Part shown: in pieces, positions 39,783 through 49,232 of the stretch
Layout: each line of letters starts with the position of its first letter
Numbering within the stretch: position 1 is the first letter of the stretch
Source: an uncultured Pelagibacteraceae bacterium
GTDB lineage: Bacteria; Pseudomonadota; Alphaproteobacteria; Pelagibacterales; Pelagibacteraceae
Direction of reading: 5' to 3'
NCBI GenBank assembly: GCA_902606105.1
Contig: CACLFK010000003.1
Location: 24,972-88,971, forward strand
DNA length: 64,000 nt
Notes under the pieces: generated by a model
Seen by the model: the letters and a program-made list of their open reading frames with translations, nothing else
The model's database searches: none
Told to the model about the DNA's origin: nothing
Program-made: the position numbers and the translations under genes

Positions 39783-42128
39783 TTGAAGATGTTAGGAACT
39801 AGTAAAGATATAAAATATCCAGGACTAAATATTTTACCACCAGGAGTTGAAAGACATACTGTAAATGGTGGTGGCCTCACTGCTTTTCATATTTTCCCTG
39901 ATGATGAAATAGAGATTATCAATAACGAAGGAAATCAAATTTGTGAAATTATATGTTTTAATAAAGACGGAAAATCAGATGTAGGTATTTTAAATCTTAA
40001 AAGTAACAACAATAAAAATTTTATTAGAGATATTTTAAGTAAAAAAGATGAAAGTATTATAGCAACCAATTATCAACTTAAAAAACTAAATTTAAATATT
40101 TCAGAATCAAAATCCTCAATAGTGTTTGATGTTGATACCCAAATTAGTGAAAAAATTAATTTAAAGTCAAAAGATAAATGTTTTGCAATATTTGCAGCTC
40201 CTGGGGGAGACATGGATGTTACAAAGCAAAATCCTCCTACTGATTTAATTATTTACATTAAAAGAGCAAGTATTATTAATGACAAAGAATTAAATGTTAT
40301 TCCAAACCCTGTCTTTGAACCTTTACATGAAGAAAATATAGATAAAGCAAGTAGCATATCTTATGAAGTTAAAGAAGGTGATTACATCCAAGTAATAAGT
40401 CCTACTGGAAGACAATGTTCAGACTTTGTAGCATTTGATACAAGGAAACTAGAAAAAGGAATTGAGAAAGGTTTGGATTGGCAAACAACTAGAACTTTCA
40501 TGGGAAATACATTTCCAGGTCCAGGATTATTTTCTAAATTTTATGATACTGATCACGAACCTTTGGTAGAAGTAATTAGAGATACCGTTGGTAAACACGA
40601 TACTTTTAATCTTGCCTGTACTTCAAAGTACTATGAAGATGCTGGTTATTTTGGTCATGCAAATTGCTCTGATAATTTGTCAGAAAGTATGTCCAAGTAT
40701 GGTCTACAAAAACAAAAAGGGTGGCACGCAATTAATTTATTTTTTAATACCTCTGAAGGTGGATTAAACTCGGTTGTTTCAGATGAATCTTATTCGCGTC
40801 CTGGTGATTATGTCATGTTTAGAGCCTTAAAAGATTTAACTATTGGAACAACAGCATGTCCTAGTGATATAGATCCTTGTAATTCATGGAATCCAACTAA
40901 TATTTTTGTTAGAACATATGACAAAAAAAAAGAATTTACTAAATCATTTGCATTCAGAATGAAAACAGACTCTGAAAAAAAACTCACTAGAAACTCTGGC
41001 TTTTATGAACGAACATCAAAGCTAACTAGAAACTTTATAGATGCTAGAGGCTTTTGGCTTCCAAATGATTATACAAAACATGGACTTGTTAATGAGTACA
41101 ACGCTTGCAGAAATGATGCAGTTTTAATTGACTTATCTTCATTAAGAAAATTTGAAATTATTGGCCCTGATGCAGAAGAATTATTAAATTATACGCTTAC
41201 AAGAAACATTAAAAAATTATCCGTAGGTCAAGTTGTATATTCTGCAATGTGCTACGAAAATGGAATGATGTTTGATGACGGTACTCTTTTACGATTAAGT
41301 GAGACTGGTTTTAGATGGATCTGTGGAGATGAATATGGAGGTGAATGGTTAAAAGAAATTGCAAAAAAGAAAAATTTCAATGCAAATATAAAAAATTCAA
41401 CTGACCAAATAAGTAACGTTTCATTACAGGGTCCAAAAAGTAGAGAAATTTTAAAAAAGATAATTTTTACACCTCCAACCCAACCTTCAATAGATGAACT
41501 TGGTTGGTTTAGATTTAGCATTTGTAGGATAGAAGAGTTACAAGGAATACCATTGATTGTTTCTAGAACTGGTTATACTGGTGAGCTAGGTTATGAAATT
41601 TGGTGTCACCCTAAACATGCTTCTGAAGTCTGGGATAAATTAATGGAAGCAGGAAAAGAAGATGGTTTGATTCCTGCAGGATTTGGAGCTCTAGATAAAC
41701 TTAGAATTGAAGCAGGATTAATTTTATTTGGTAATGAGTTTGACGGTCAACAAGATCCTTTTGAGGCAGGTATTGGTTTTGCTGTTCCATTGAAAACAAA
41801 AGAAGAGGATTTTATTGGTAAAGAAGAATTAATAAAAAGAAAAAATAACCCTCAAAAAAAACTTGTTGGGTTAGAATTAGCAGGCAAAGAAATTGCGGGT
41901 CATGGTGACTGTGTTCATATCGGAAGATCTCAGATAGGTGTGGTTACAAGTGGATGTTTATCCTCAACTTTAAATAAAAATATAGCATTGTGTAGAATGG
42001 ACATGCAGTATTCAGAGATTGGAAATGAGGTTGAAATTGGTAAAATTGACGGTCATCAAAAAAGAATAAGTGCCAAAGTAGTTGCTTTTCCTTTTTATGA
42101 CCCGACTAAATCTAAAGTAAGATCATAG
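39783..42128 (+). CDS. tdm: Trimethylamine N-oxide demethylase (Tdm; DUF1989-like + GcvT domains)
   Basis: 781 aa; 'YIQVISPTGRQCSDFVAFD', 'FNLACTSKYYEDAGYFGHANCSDN', 'GTTACPSDIDPCN', C-terminal GcvT domain 'LQGPKSREIL'. Confidence 0.9.
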   Translation: MKMLGTSKDIKYPGLNILPPGVERHTVNGGGLTAFHIFPDDEIEIINNEGNQICEIICFNKDGKSDVGILNLKSNNNKNFIRDILSKKDESIIATNYQLKKLNLNISESKSSIVFDVDTQISEKINLKSKDKCFAIFAAPGGDMDVTKQNPPTDLIIYIKRASIINDKELNVIPNPVFEPLHEENIDKASSISYEVKEGDYIQVISPTGRQCSDFVAFDTRKLEKGIEKGLDWQTTRTFMGNTFPGPGLFSKFYDTDHEPLVEVIRDTVGKHDTFNLACTSKYYEDAGYFGHANCSDNLSESMSKYGLQKQKGWHAINLFFNTSEGGLNSVVSDESYSRPGDYVMFRALKDLTIGTTACPSDIDPCNSWNPTNIFVRTYDKKKEFTKSFAFRMKTDSEKKLTRNSGFYERTSKLTRNFIDARGFWLPNDYTKHGLVNEYNACRNDAVLIDLSSLRKFEIIGPDAEELLNYTLTRNIKKLSVGQVVYSAMCYENGMMFDDGTLLRLSETGFRWICGDEYGGEWLKEIAKKKNFNANIKNSTDQISNVSLQGPKSREILKKIIFTPPTQPSIDELGWFRFSICRIEELQGIPLIVSRTGYTGELGYEIWCHPKHASEVWDKLMEAGKEDGLIPAGFGALDKLRIEAGLILFGNEFDGQQDPFEAGIGFAVPLKTKEEDFIGKEELIKRKNNPQKKLVGLELAGKEIAGHGDCVHIGRSQIGVVTSGCLSSTLNKNIALCRMDMQYSEIGNEVEIGKIDGHQKRISAKVVAFPFYDPTKSKVRS

Positions 42129-42133
42129 ATTAA

Positions 42134-42484
42134 ATGCCAAAAGATAAAAAAACTCTATTAAATTTCTGGGAAGATCAGATGAAGCAGTCACATACTTCTA
42201 GCAATTATTTTTTTAGAAAGTCCCCTTCTCATTATCATATGATGTTATTAGTAATGTCAGCATATAAAGAAAATAAAAAGTTATCTGTTGAAGAACTTAA
42301 AACAAAATTATTTAAAACATCTAGACCAAAATCAGCACTGATTATTACTGAGGCTTGTGAAAAAGGATTCTTCCTATTAGAAAAAACTTCAACAGATCAA
42401 AGAATTAAAAATATTAAGCCAAGCGACTCTTTTATTAAAGAGTTCAATGAATATTTAATTACTCTTAAAAATATAAGCTATTAA
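42134..42484 (+). CDS. Small winged-helix (MarR-like) protein candidate
   Basis: 116 aa; 'KLSVEELKTKLFKTSRPKSALIITEACEKGFFLLEKTSTDQRIKNIKPSDSFIKEFNEY' resembles wHTH + wing; 5 nt after tdm. Confidence 0.55.
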   Translation: MPKDKKTLLNFWEDQMKQSHTSSNYFFRKSPSHYHMMLLVMSAYKENKKLSVEELKTKLFKTSRPKSALIITEACEKGFFLLEKTSTDQRIKNIKPSDSFIKEFNEYLITLKNISY

Positions 42485-42586
42485 GCACTTATTTCAGTAA
42501 AGTTTAAAGTGTATATTTTATATATATACTTTTTAGTTCTAAAAATAATTATATTAATTCTACTTTGTAAAAAATAAGGTTTTAAA

Positions 42587-43912
42587 ATGTCATTACCCAC
42601 AAAAGCAAAAGTAGTCATAATAGGTGGTGGAATACACGGTTTAAGTACCGCATGGAAACTATCAGAAACGTATAAAAATCCTGGAGATATAGTTGTTCTA
42701 GAAAAAAAAGATACTGCTGCAGGTGCAAGTGGAATTGCATGTGGAGTTGTGAGAAATAATTATTTTCAGCCAGCAATGAGAGAATTAATGGCACATTCAG
42801 TTTCTGTGTGGGAAAGTGATCCCGATGCTTTCAAATATAATGCAGTTGGATATTTACAAATTTCTCCTGAAGTTATGCATGAAGACGTTGCTTCAATTTT
42901 TGAGCAACAAAAAGCAATTGGTTATGAGTCAGAATTTATAGAAGGTGAAAAAGATTGTACGAATTATATGAAAGATATGTTCTATGATTGGCAAGCAAAA
43001 GGTATAACTTCTATCTTGCATGAAAAAAAAGGAGGCTATGCATTCAATGTTGACTCAATAAAAGCACTCGAAAAAAAATCAACATCAAATGGTGTAAACG
43101 TTTTCAAAGAAGTTAAAGTAACTGGTTTTAAAAGAGGAAGTAATAGTAAAGCTGTAACTGGTGTAGAAACTGATAAAGGTACAATTGATTGCGAACAAGT
43201 AGTTGTTGGTGCAGGTCCTTGGGTAAGAGATTTCTGGAACATGTTAGAGCTTCCAAAAACTGCAAATATAAAGGACAAAGATGGTAAATTACATACTACT
43301 GATATGTGGAAATACTGGATGCTGCAAGAAGGTGTTCTAGGTGTTGAACCAGATTTTTTAAAAATGAATGATGGTAAACAACCTCCAGTTATTCATGTGG
43401 ACTCAACTGCCCCTTTATATTCTGATACAACAAAAAAATTAATTACTGATAAAATTTGGGGAATATATTACAAGCCAGATATAGAAGGACTAGGAGTTCA
43501 AGGTGGGACATCCCCTTACATAGTTGATAAACATTTTGATAAAGTTAATGTTGATCCATATGGAGTGGAGTCACCTGAATACCAAACTACTGAAGCATTT
43601 AATGATATGTGGTGTTCAGCTTTAGCACATTGTCAAAAAAGATTTGAAGGAAAATCCGGTTTATATAGAAAAGGACCATCGGGAGGACTTGGATGCATGA
43701 CACCAGACTCGTTTCCGATCTTTGATAGATTTTTAGAAAATGTTTATATGATTGCTGATGCAAATCATGGATATAAAATGATTGGTGTAGGTGAGCTTGT
43801 TGCAAAAGAAATTCTGGGTACTGAAAGTGATTTATTAAAACCGTTTAGATTCAACCGTTACGAGAAAGGTGAACTTCACCCTACTTCGAACAGTCCGTTC
43901 CCTTGGAGTTAA
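42587..43912 (+). CDS. DAO-family FAD-dependent oxidoreductase (sarcosine/dimethylglycine dehydrogenase-like)
   Basis: 'KVVIIGGGIHGLSTAWKL', 'GASGIACGVVRNNYF'. Confidence 0.85.
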   Translation: MSLPTKAKVVIIGGGIHGLSTAWKLSETYKNPGDIVVLEKKDTAAGASGIACGVVRNNYFQPAMRELMAHSVSVWESDPDAFKYNAVGYLQISPEVMHEDVASIFEQQKAIGYESEFIEGEKDCTNYMKDMFYDWQAKGITSILHEKKGGYAFNVDSIKALEKKSTSNGVNVFKEVKVTGFKRGSNSKAVTGVETDKGTIDCEQVVVGAGPWVRDFWNMLELPKTANIKDKDGKLHTTDMWKYWMLQEGVLGVEPDFLKMNDGKQPPVIHVDSTAPLYSDTTKKLITDKIWGIYYKPDIEGLGVQGGTSPYIVDKHFDKVNVDPYGVESPEYQTTEAFNDMWCSALAHCQKRFEGKSGLYRKGPSGGLGCMTPDSFPIFDRFLENVYMIADANHGYKMIGVGELVAKEILGTESDLLKPFRFNRYEKGELHPTSNSPFPWS

Positions 43913-43982
43913 ACTTCAAGCCTAGACACAAATAAATTTTTCAGCTACGCTTTAAAAAATTTATAATTCATTAAGGGGAAAA

Positions 43983-45452
43983 ATGACTGATCTAGAAAAA
44001 CACGTTAACCAACCTGGAAGAAGTAAATTAGTTAAGCAGGTTAGAGCTAAAATAAATGAACTAGGAATTGAATATATTTTTTTTCAATTTATTTCGGTTA
44101 CAGGAAGAGTTGTTGGTAAAGGTATTCCCACAGATCATTGGGAAAGAACTTGTGAAAAAGGTTTTCAATTAGTTTATGGCGCAACAGCCAACCTATTTAC
44201 TGATCGTCATGGTAGTTATATTGGTTATGGTCCTGAGGCAAAGGAACTTGTTGGTATTCCTGATCCAGAAACATTTTGTCAGCTTCCTTGGGATAAAAAA
44301 GTAGCAAGAGTTTTTGTTACTTGTTTTAGAAATAGAGAAGAAAGAGAAAACCCTGGTGCTCATTTAACCTCAGACTGTCGAGGTAATTTGAGAATTCATG
44401 CTCAGGAATTCAAGAAAAAACATGGTTATCAATTAAGAGTTGGAACTGAGCCTGAGATGATGTGGTTAACAAAAAATCAAGATGGTACTCCAACTGGTAA
44501 AGGTTTTTCTAAACCATACTGTTATCACATTGACCAATTTGAATCATTAAGACCAGTTTTTATGCAAGTTATGAAATATGCAAGAGCTATGGGTTTAGAT
44601 ATGATCCAAGGTGATCATGAAGATGCCCCAGGTCAGCTAGAATTAAACTGGATGTATGATGATGTTTTGAGAAATGCTGATAGATTATCTACATATAGAC
44701 AGATCTGTGCACAAGTAGCCAGAGAATTTAATTTAATTGCTTGCTTTATGACCAAACCATTTATGGGTGTATCTGCAAGTGGATGTCATACAAATATGTC
44801 TTTATGGACAGGTGGAAAAGATAAAGTTAATAAATTATCTCACAAATCTCTTCCAGCAATGGATGAGGTATTTACATATGTTGAGGGTGGAAAAAATACA
44901 TTCATGCCCGACACTAAAGATGTACAGCTACCAGGAAAAGTAGGTTTAAAAGCAATCGGAGGTGTTATGAAGCATCTGGGAGCCTTAACTGCAATTGGTT
45001 CTTCTACAGTAAACTCATATAGAAGATTATGGGATACAGGTTTTTGGGCGCCAGTTTATGCTGATTGGGGATATCAGAACAGAACTTGTGGATTAAGAGT
45101 ATCAGCACCTGGAAGATTTGAGTATCGTTCAGTGGACTCGATGCACAATCCATATTTGATGGGTTCAGGATTATTAAAATGTTTTGATGATGGAATATCA
45201 AATAATATTGATCCAGGTAAACCAGAGTCTAGAAGTATGTACGAAGCTCAAGCAGCTGGTAAACAGGTTAAAAAATTACCTTTAAGTCTTGGTCAAGCAC
45301 TTGATCGTTTAGCAGAAGATGAGGTTATTAAATCAGCTATGCCAGATGAAATGTATAAAGTTTTTCATTGGTATAAAAATGATGAATGGGAAAGATTTTT
45401 AGGTGCAACAACTCAATGGGATCTGGATACTTATCTTGATTGTCTTCCATAG
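43983..45452 (+). CDS. Glutamine synthetase family protein (GlnT/type III-like), cassette 1
   Basis: 'MGLDMIQGDHEDAPGQLELNW', 'GCHTNMSLW', 'SSTVNSYRRL'. Confidence 0.9.
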   Translation: MTDLEKHVNQPGRSKLVKQVRAKINELGIEYIFFQFISVTGRVVGKGIPTDHWERTCEKGFQLVYGATANLFTDRHGSYIGYGPEAKELVGIPDPETFCQLPWDKKVARVFVTCFRNREERENPGAHLTSDCRGNLRIHAQEFKKKHGYQLRVGTEPEMMWLTKNQDGTPTGKGFSKPYCYHIDQFESLRPVFMQVMKYARAMGLDMIQGDHEDAPGQLELNWMYDDVLRNADRLSTYRQICAQVAREFNLIACFMTKPFMGVSASGCHTNMSLWTGGKDKVNKLSHKSLPAMDEVFTYVEGGKNTFMPDTKDVQLPGKVGLKAIGGVMKHLGALTAIGSSTVNSYRRLWDTGFWAPVYADWGYQNRTCGLRVSAPGRFEYRSVDSMHNPYLMGSGLLKCFDDGISNNIDPGKPESRSMYEAQAAGKQVKKLPLSLGQALDRLAEDEVIKSAMPDEMYKVFHWYKNDEWERFLGATTQWDLDTYLDCLP

Positions 45453-45479
45453 GTCTTTAAATAAAAGAAGGGTAAAAAT

Positions 45480-46424
45480 ATGTGTGGTATCGCAGGTTTA
45501 ATTCATAGAGGTAAGTCTTCAAATGTTGGAAGTGAACTTCAAGGCATGCTTCAAGCATTAAAACACAGAGGTGAAGACTCAACAGGTTATGCTTTATACG
45601 GAGATACGGATGGTAAACATTTTATCATGCGTTTTAAGGTTGGAGAAAATGTTGGAGAAGGTAGTTCCTCAGTCATGGAAGATGTTTCAGTCTACGATGA
45701 AAGAAAAAAGATTGTTGATCAAACTCTATCTGAAATGGGTGCAAAAATTGTTAAAGAGGAAAGAACGCTCCCTTACTCGTTAAGATATGAAGTTGATTAT
45801 GAAACAAAAGATTTATTAGATTTTTCTCAAAGAATTGAAAGTATTCCTGGAGTAGAAATATTATCAATGGGAAAATCTTTAGAAGTAATTAAAGACTTAG
45901 GAAATGCAAAAATGGTCTGCGATAGATATAGTTTAGATAAACTTGTTGGAACACATGCTATTGGTCATGCAAGAATGGCAACTGAGTCTGGTGTAGATAT
46001 AAAATCAGCCCACCCTTTCTGGGGTTATCCATTTAGTGACGTATCAGTAGTTCATAACGGTCAATTAACAAATTATTGGAATAATCGAAGAATTTTAGAA
46101 AATAAAGGAATGAGATTCATGTCCGAATGTGACTCAGAATTAATCGCAGTTTATATTGCTCAGAAAATGAGAGAAGGAGCAAGTCTTCAAGAAGGAATGA
46201 AAGACTCGTTATCTGGTCTTGACGGGGTATTTACATATTTCGTAGCAACAAAAAATTCTTTGGGAATGGCTAAGGATACTATGGCTGCTAAACCTTTAGT
46301 ACTTTATGAATCGGATGATTTAGTTGCAATGGGATCAGAAGAGATTGCAATCAGATCTGTGTTACCACATGAAATAGATACTTATGATCCTTTTGATGGA
46401 GAGGTAAAAGTATGGCAAATATAA
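45480..46424 (+). CDS. Class II glutamine amidotransferase (GlxB/MgsA-like), cassette 1
   Basis: N-terminal 'MCGIAGLIH' catalytic Cys; 'IGHARMATESGVDIKSAHPF'. Confidence 0.92.
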   Translation: MCGIAGLIHRGKSSNVGSELQGMLQALKHRGEDSTGYALYGDTDGKHFIMRFKVGENVGEGSSSVMEDVSVYDERKKIVDQTLSEMGAKIVKEERTLPYSLRYEVDYETKDLLDFSQRIESIPGVEILSMGKSLEVIKDLGNAKMVCDRYSLDKLVGTHAIGHARMATESGVDIKSAHPFWGYPFSDVSVVHNGQLTNYWNNRRILENKGMRFMSECDSELIAVYIAQKMREGASLQEGMKDSLSGLDGVFTYFVATKNSLGMAKDTMAAKPLVLYESDDLVAMGSEEIAIRSVLPHEIDTYDPFDGEVKVWQI

Positions 46425-47266
46425 AAACTAGCGAGAAAAAGTCCAAAGCCCAATCAATGGGAATGCACACAGAGATATTAACGGGAAGAACTCAGCAAAA
46501 GTTTTTTAACCCTGATGAAGCTGAAAACTTTTATTATTTTGGAACTTACGATGTTGATTTCAATAAAAGAACAGATTTAGACGTAATGAATATGTCAGCA
46601 CCTGAGGCTAATAAAGAAATTGAGAATTTGATGAGTCAAGGATATGGAACAATTGTAATTAAAAATCCACAGGGAAAACATAGTTTAGGTGTTGGAATTT
46701 TAAATAAATTAAACTTAATTTTTGAGGGAAGCTTAGGGTATTTTGGAATGGGATCTTGTGATGGTCCAATCGTTAGAATTAACGGAAGAGTTGGTTGGTC
46801 ATGTGCAGAAAATCTAATGGCTGGAAAAGTAGTTATTGAAAAAAATGCAGGTTCTTGTTTTGGAGCTGCTATAAGAGGTGGAGATTTAATCTGCAAAGGT
46901 AGTGTTGGTGCAAGAACAGGTATCGATATGAAAGGTGGAACAATTATTATTGGTGGAGATGCTGGTGCATTTACTGGTTTTATGATGCAAAGAGGAAGAA
47001 TAATTATCCTTGGTGATGTTGGAATAAATCTAGGTGATTCTATGTATGATGGGACAATTTTCGTAGGTGGAGAAATTGGGTCATATGGTAGTGATGCTGT
47101 AGATGCAGAATTAACATCTAGTGACCAAGATTGGTTAAGACGAAAACTAAAGGTTGCAGAAATAGGTGAAGATTTTGACGTTAGCAAAATGAAAAAAATT
47201 GTAGCTGGTAAAAAACTTTGGAATTATGATAATTTAGAACCTACAGAGAAGAAGGGAGCAATTTAA
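46412..47266 (+). CDS. GXGXG-domain glutamate synthase-like subunit (GlxC/MgsB-like), cassette 1
   Basis: Repeated 'GxxGxxG' beta-helix repeats. Confidence 0.9.
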   Translation: MANIKTSEKKSKAQSMGMHTEILTGRTQQKFFNPDEAENFYYFGTYDVDFNKRTDLDVMNMSAPEANKEIENLMSQGYGTIVIKNPQGKHSLGVGILNKLNLIFEGSLGYFGMGSCDGPIVRINGRVGWSCAENLMAGKVVIEKNAGSCFGAAIRGGDLICKGSVGARTGIDMKGGTIIIGGDAGAFTGFMMQRGRIIILGDVGINLGDSMYDGTIFVGGEIGSYGSDAVDAELTSSDQDWLRRKLKVAEIGEDFDVSKMKKIVAGKKLWNYDNLEPTEKKGAI

Positions 47267-48687
47267 TGCCTAAGAAAAAAAGTAAAAAAAATGGGAAAGT
47301 AAAATTAAATGGAAAAGGAGTTGGTGGAAAAGCTGACGTTCATGCACACGAAGATGGAAAAAGAAATAAAAGTTTATTAGGGCATAACGCTATCTTCACT
47401 CCTGAAGTAATCGACGACATACATATTAAAGCACAGTTAGGAAGATACAGAATGCGAGGAATGGCATTAATGAAAAAAATTCCAACATTTGATGATTTAG
47501 TTTTCTTACCAGGAACATTAACAAGATTTGTAATTGAAGGTTATAGAGAAAAATGTGAAACAAAAACAGTAATTGGTCCAAGATGTGAAAACCCAATTGA
47601 ATTAGATATTCCAGTTTATATTACTGGCATGAGTTTTGGTGCACTATCTTATGAAGCTAAAACTGCTTTAGCAAGAGGAGCAACTATGGCTGGTAGCGCT
47701 ACTTGTTCAGGTGAAGGTGGAATGATACCAGATGAAAGAAGATATTCTGAAAAATGGTACTATCAATGTATTCAATCAAGATATGGTTTTAATCCCCATC
47801 ATGCTCAGTTAGCTGATGGGATAGAAGTTTTTATAGGACAAGGTCAAAAAGTTGGAATGGGTGGTCATCTTATGGGGCAAAAAGTAACTGACCAAGTTGC
47901 TGAAATGAGATCACTACCTTCAGGTATTGACCAAAGATCACCTGCTAGACATCCTGACTGGTTAGGTCCAGATGATTTAGCTTTAAAAGTTGAAGAGTTA
48001 AGACAATTAACAAAAAATAAAGTTCCAATTCAATTAAAATTAGGAGCTTCAAAAGTTTATGACGATGTCCGAATGGCTGCAAAATGTGATCCAGACTCAA
48101 TTTATTTAGATGGAATGGAAGGATCTACAGGTGCTGGTCCACACATTGCTGCTGCAAATACTGGAATACCTGGAATTGCAGCTATTAGAGAAGCTAGAAG
48201 AGCAATTGATGATGTCGGTAAAACTGGAAAAGTAACTCTGATTTATGCTGGTGGAGTAAGAGATGGTGCTGACATGGCAAAAGCTCTAGCACTAGGAGCT
48301 GATGCAATTGCAATTGGTACAGGATCAATGATTGCACTAAACTGTAACAAAGATATTCCTGAAGCTGATTTTGAAAAAGAAATGGGAGTAAAAGCTGGAG
48401 AATGTTACCACTGTCATACTGGTCGTTGCCCTGTAGGAGTTGCTACACAAGATCCAAAATTAAGAGCAAGATTAAATCCTGATGATGCTGCTTTAAGAGT
48501 TTATAATTATTTACACGCAATGACTTTAGAAGCTCAATTATTAGCAAGAGCATGTGGTAAAACAAATATACATTCTTTAGAGCCAGAGGATTTAGCTGCA
48601 TTAACATCAGAGGCATCTGCATTAGCTAAGGTTCCTTTAGCTGGTACTAATTACACTGTTGGAGTTGATAACTATCACAAAATATAG
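47266..48687 (+). CDS. FMN-binding glutamate synthase-like subunit (GlxD/MgsC-like), cassette 1, with CxxCxxxxC motif
   Basis: 'VYITGMSFGALSYEAKTAL', 'YAGGVRDGADMAKALALGADAIAIGT', 'CYHCHTGRCPVGVATQDP'. Confidence 0.92.
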   Translation: MPKKKSKKNGKVKLNGKGVGGKADVHAHEDGKRNKSLLGHNAIFTPEVIDDIHIKAQLGRYRMRGMALMKKIPTFDDLVFLPGTLTRFVIEGYREKCETKTVIGPRCENPIELDIPVYITGMSFGALSYEAKTALARGATMAGSATCSGEGGMIPDERRYSEKWYYQCIQSRYGFNPHHAQLADGIEVFIGQGQKVGMGGHLMGQKVTDQVAEMRSLPSGIDQRSPARHPDWLGPDDLALKVEELRQLTKNKVPIQLKLGASKVYDDVRMAAKCDPDSIYLDGMEGSTGAGPHIAAANTGIPGIAAIREARRAIDDVGKTGKVTLIYAGGVRDGADMAKALALGADAIAIGTGSMIALNCNKDIPEADFEKEMGVKAGECYHCHTGRCPVGVATQDPKLRARLNPDDAALRVYNYLHAMTLEAQLLARACGKTNIHSLEPEDLAALTSEASALAKVPLAGTNYTVGVDNYHKI

Positions 48688-48694
48688 GGTAACT

Positions 48695-49108
48695 ATGCCA
48701 AAGAAAAAAACAAAAAAAATAAAATCTAAAGGCAAACCAAAAAAAGATAAACTTGGTACTTTTAAGGAAACTGCAAGAGAAAAATTAATTGGTCAACATA
48801 TTGGTTATAGATATGACGTTAATTTACTTCCAGATTATAAGAAAATTACACCTTTCTTAAAAAAATATATTGAGGCCATGGGTTGGGATGATTTAAATTG
48901 GCTAGAAGATGTTCATATGGGTTACGAAGAAGATAGACCAGCAGTATTTTGTAGAAATGCTAACGGTTGGGTTACTATTCCAAAATCAATTAAGCTACCT
49001 AACAATCAACAAGACAGAGATATGATAGCTAGAGAACTGTTAGTTAAATTTCAAATGTCTCCTAAACATCCACTTGTTGACTTGAAAAAAGCATATTTAA
49101 AATTTTAA
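48695..49108 (+). CDS. Conserved hypothetical protein, Lys-rich N-terminus
   Basis: More likely start at 48695 (MPKKKTKK...), leaving the glxD stop just upstream. Confidence 0.6.
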   Translation: MPKKKTKKIKSKGKPKKDKLGTFKETAREKLIGQHIGYRYDVNLLPDYKKITPFLKKYIEAMGWDDLNWLEDVHMGYEEDRPAVFCRNANGWVTIPKSIKLPNNQQDRDMIARELLVKFQMSPKHPLVDLKKAYLKF

Positions 49109-49232
49109 TATCACAATCCAGAGTTGATTTTATTTTTAAATCTATTGTCCACAGTAGGTTTTTCAGACTTGTTTTGTTTGTAACACCCCTAAAAATTTCA
49201 TAAAGTTTCTTAAACAAATATGGGGGTAAAAA

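Noticed and set aside
42485-42586. AT-rich TATATA palindrome upstream of the DAO-family gene
   Set aside because: Imperfect and expected by chance in such AT-rich intergenic DNA
46636-47187. 183 aa antisense ORF over the GXGXG gene
   Set aside because: Shadow ORF: low-complexity Pro/Ile-rich translation produced by the Gly-rich repeats on the opposite strand
43983-48687. Calling cassette 1 gmaS/mgsABC
   Set aside because: Cassette 2 is the better GmaS/Mgs match; cassette 1 keeps a Cys motif and a GlnT-like GS
49109-49232. Riboswitch in the amt leader
   Set aside because: 124 nt spacer is suggestive but I could not match a known motif or find a convincing paired structure
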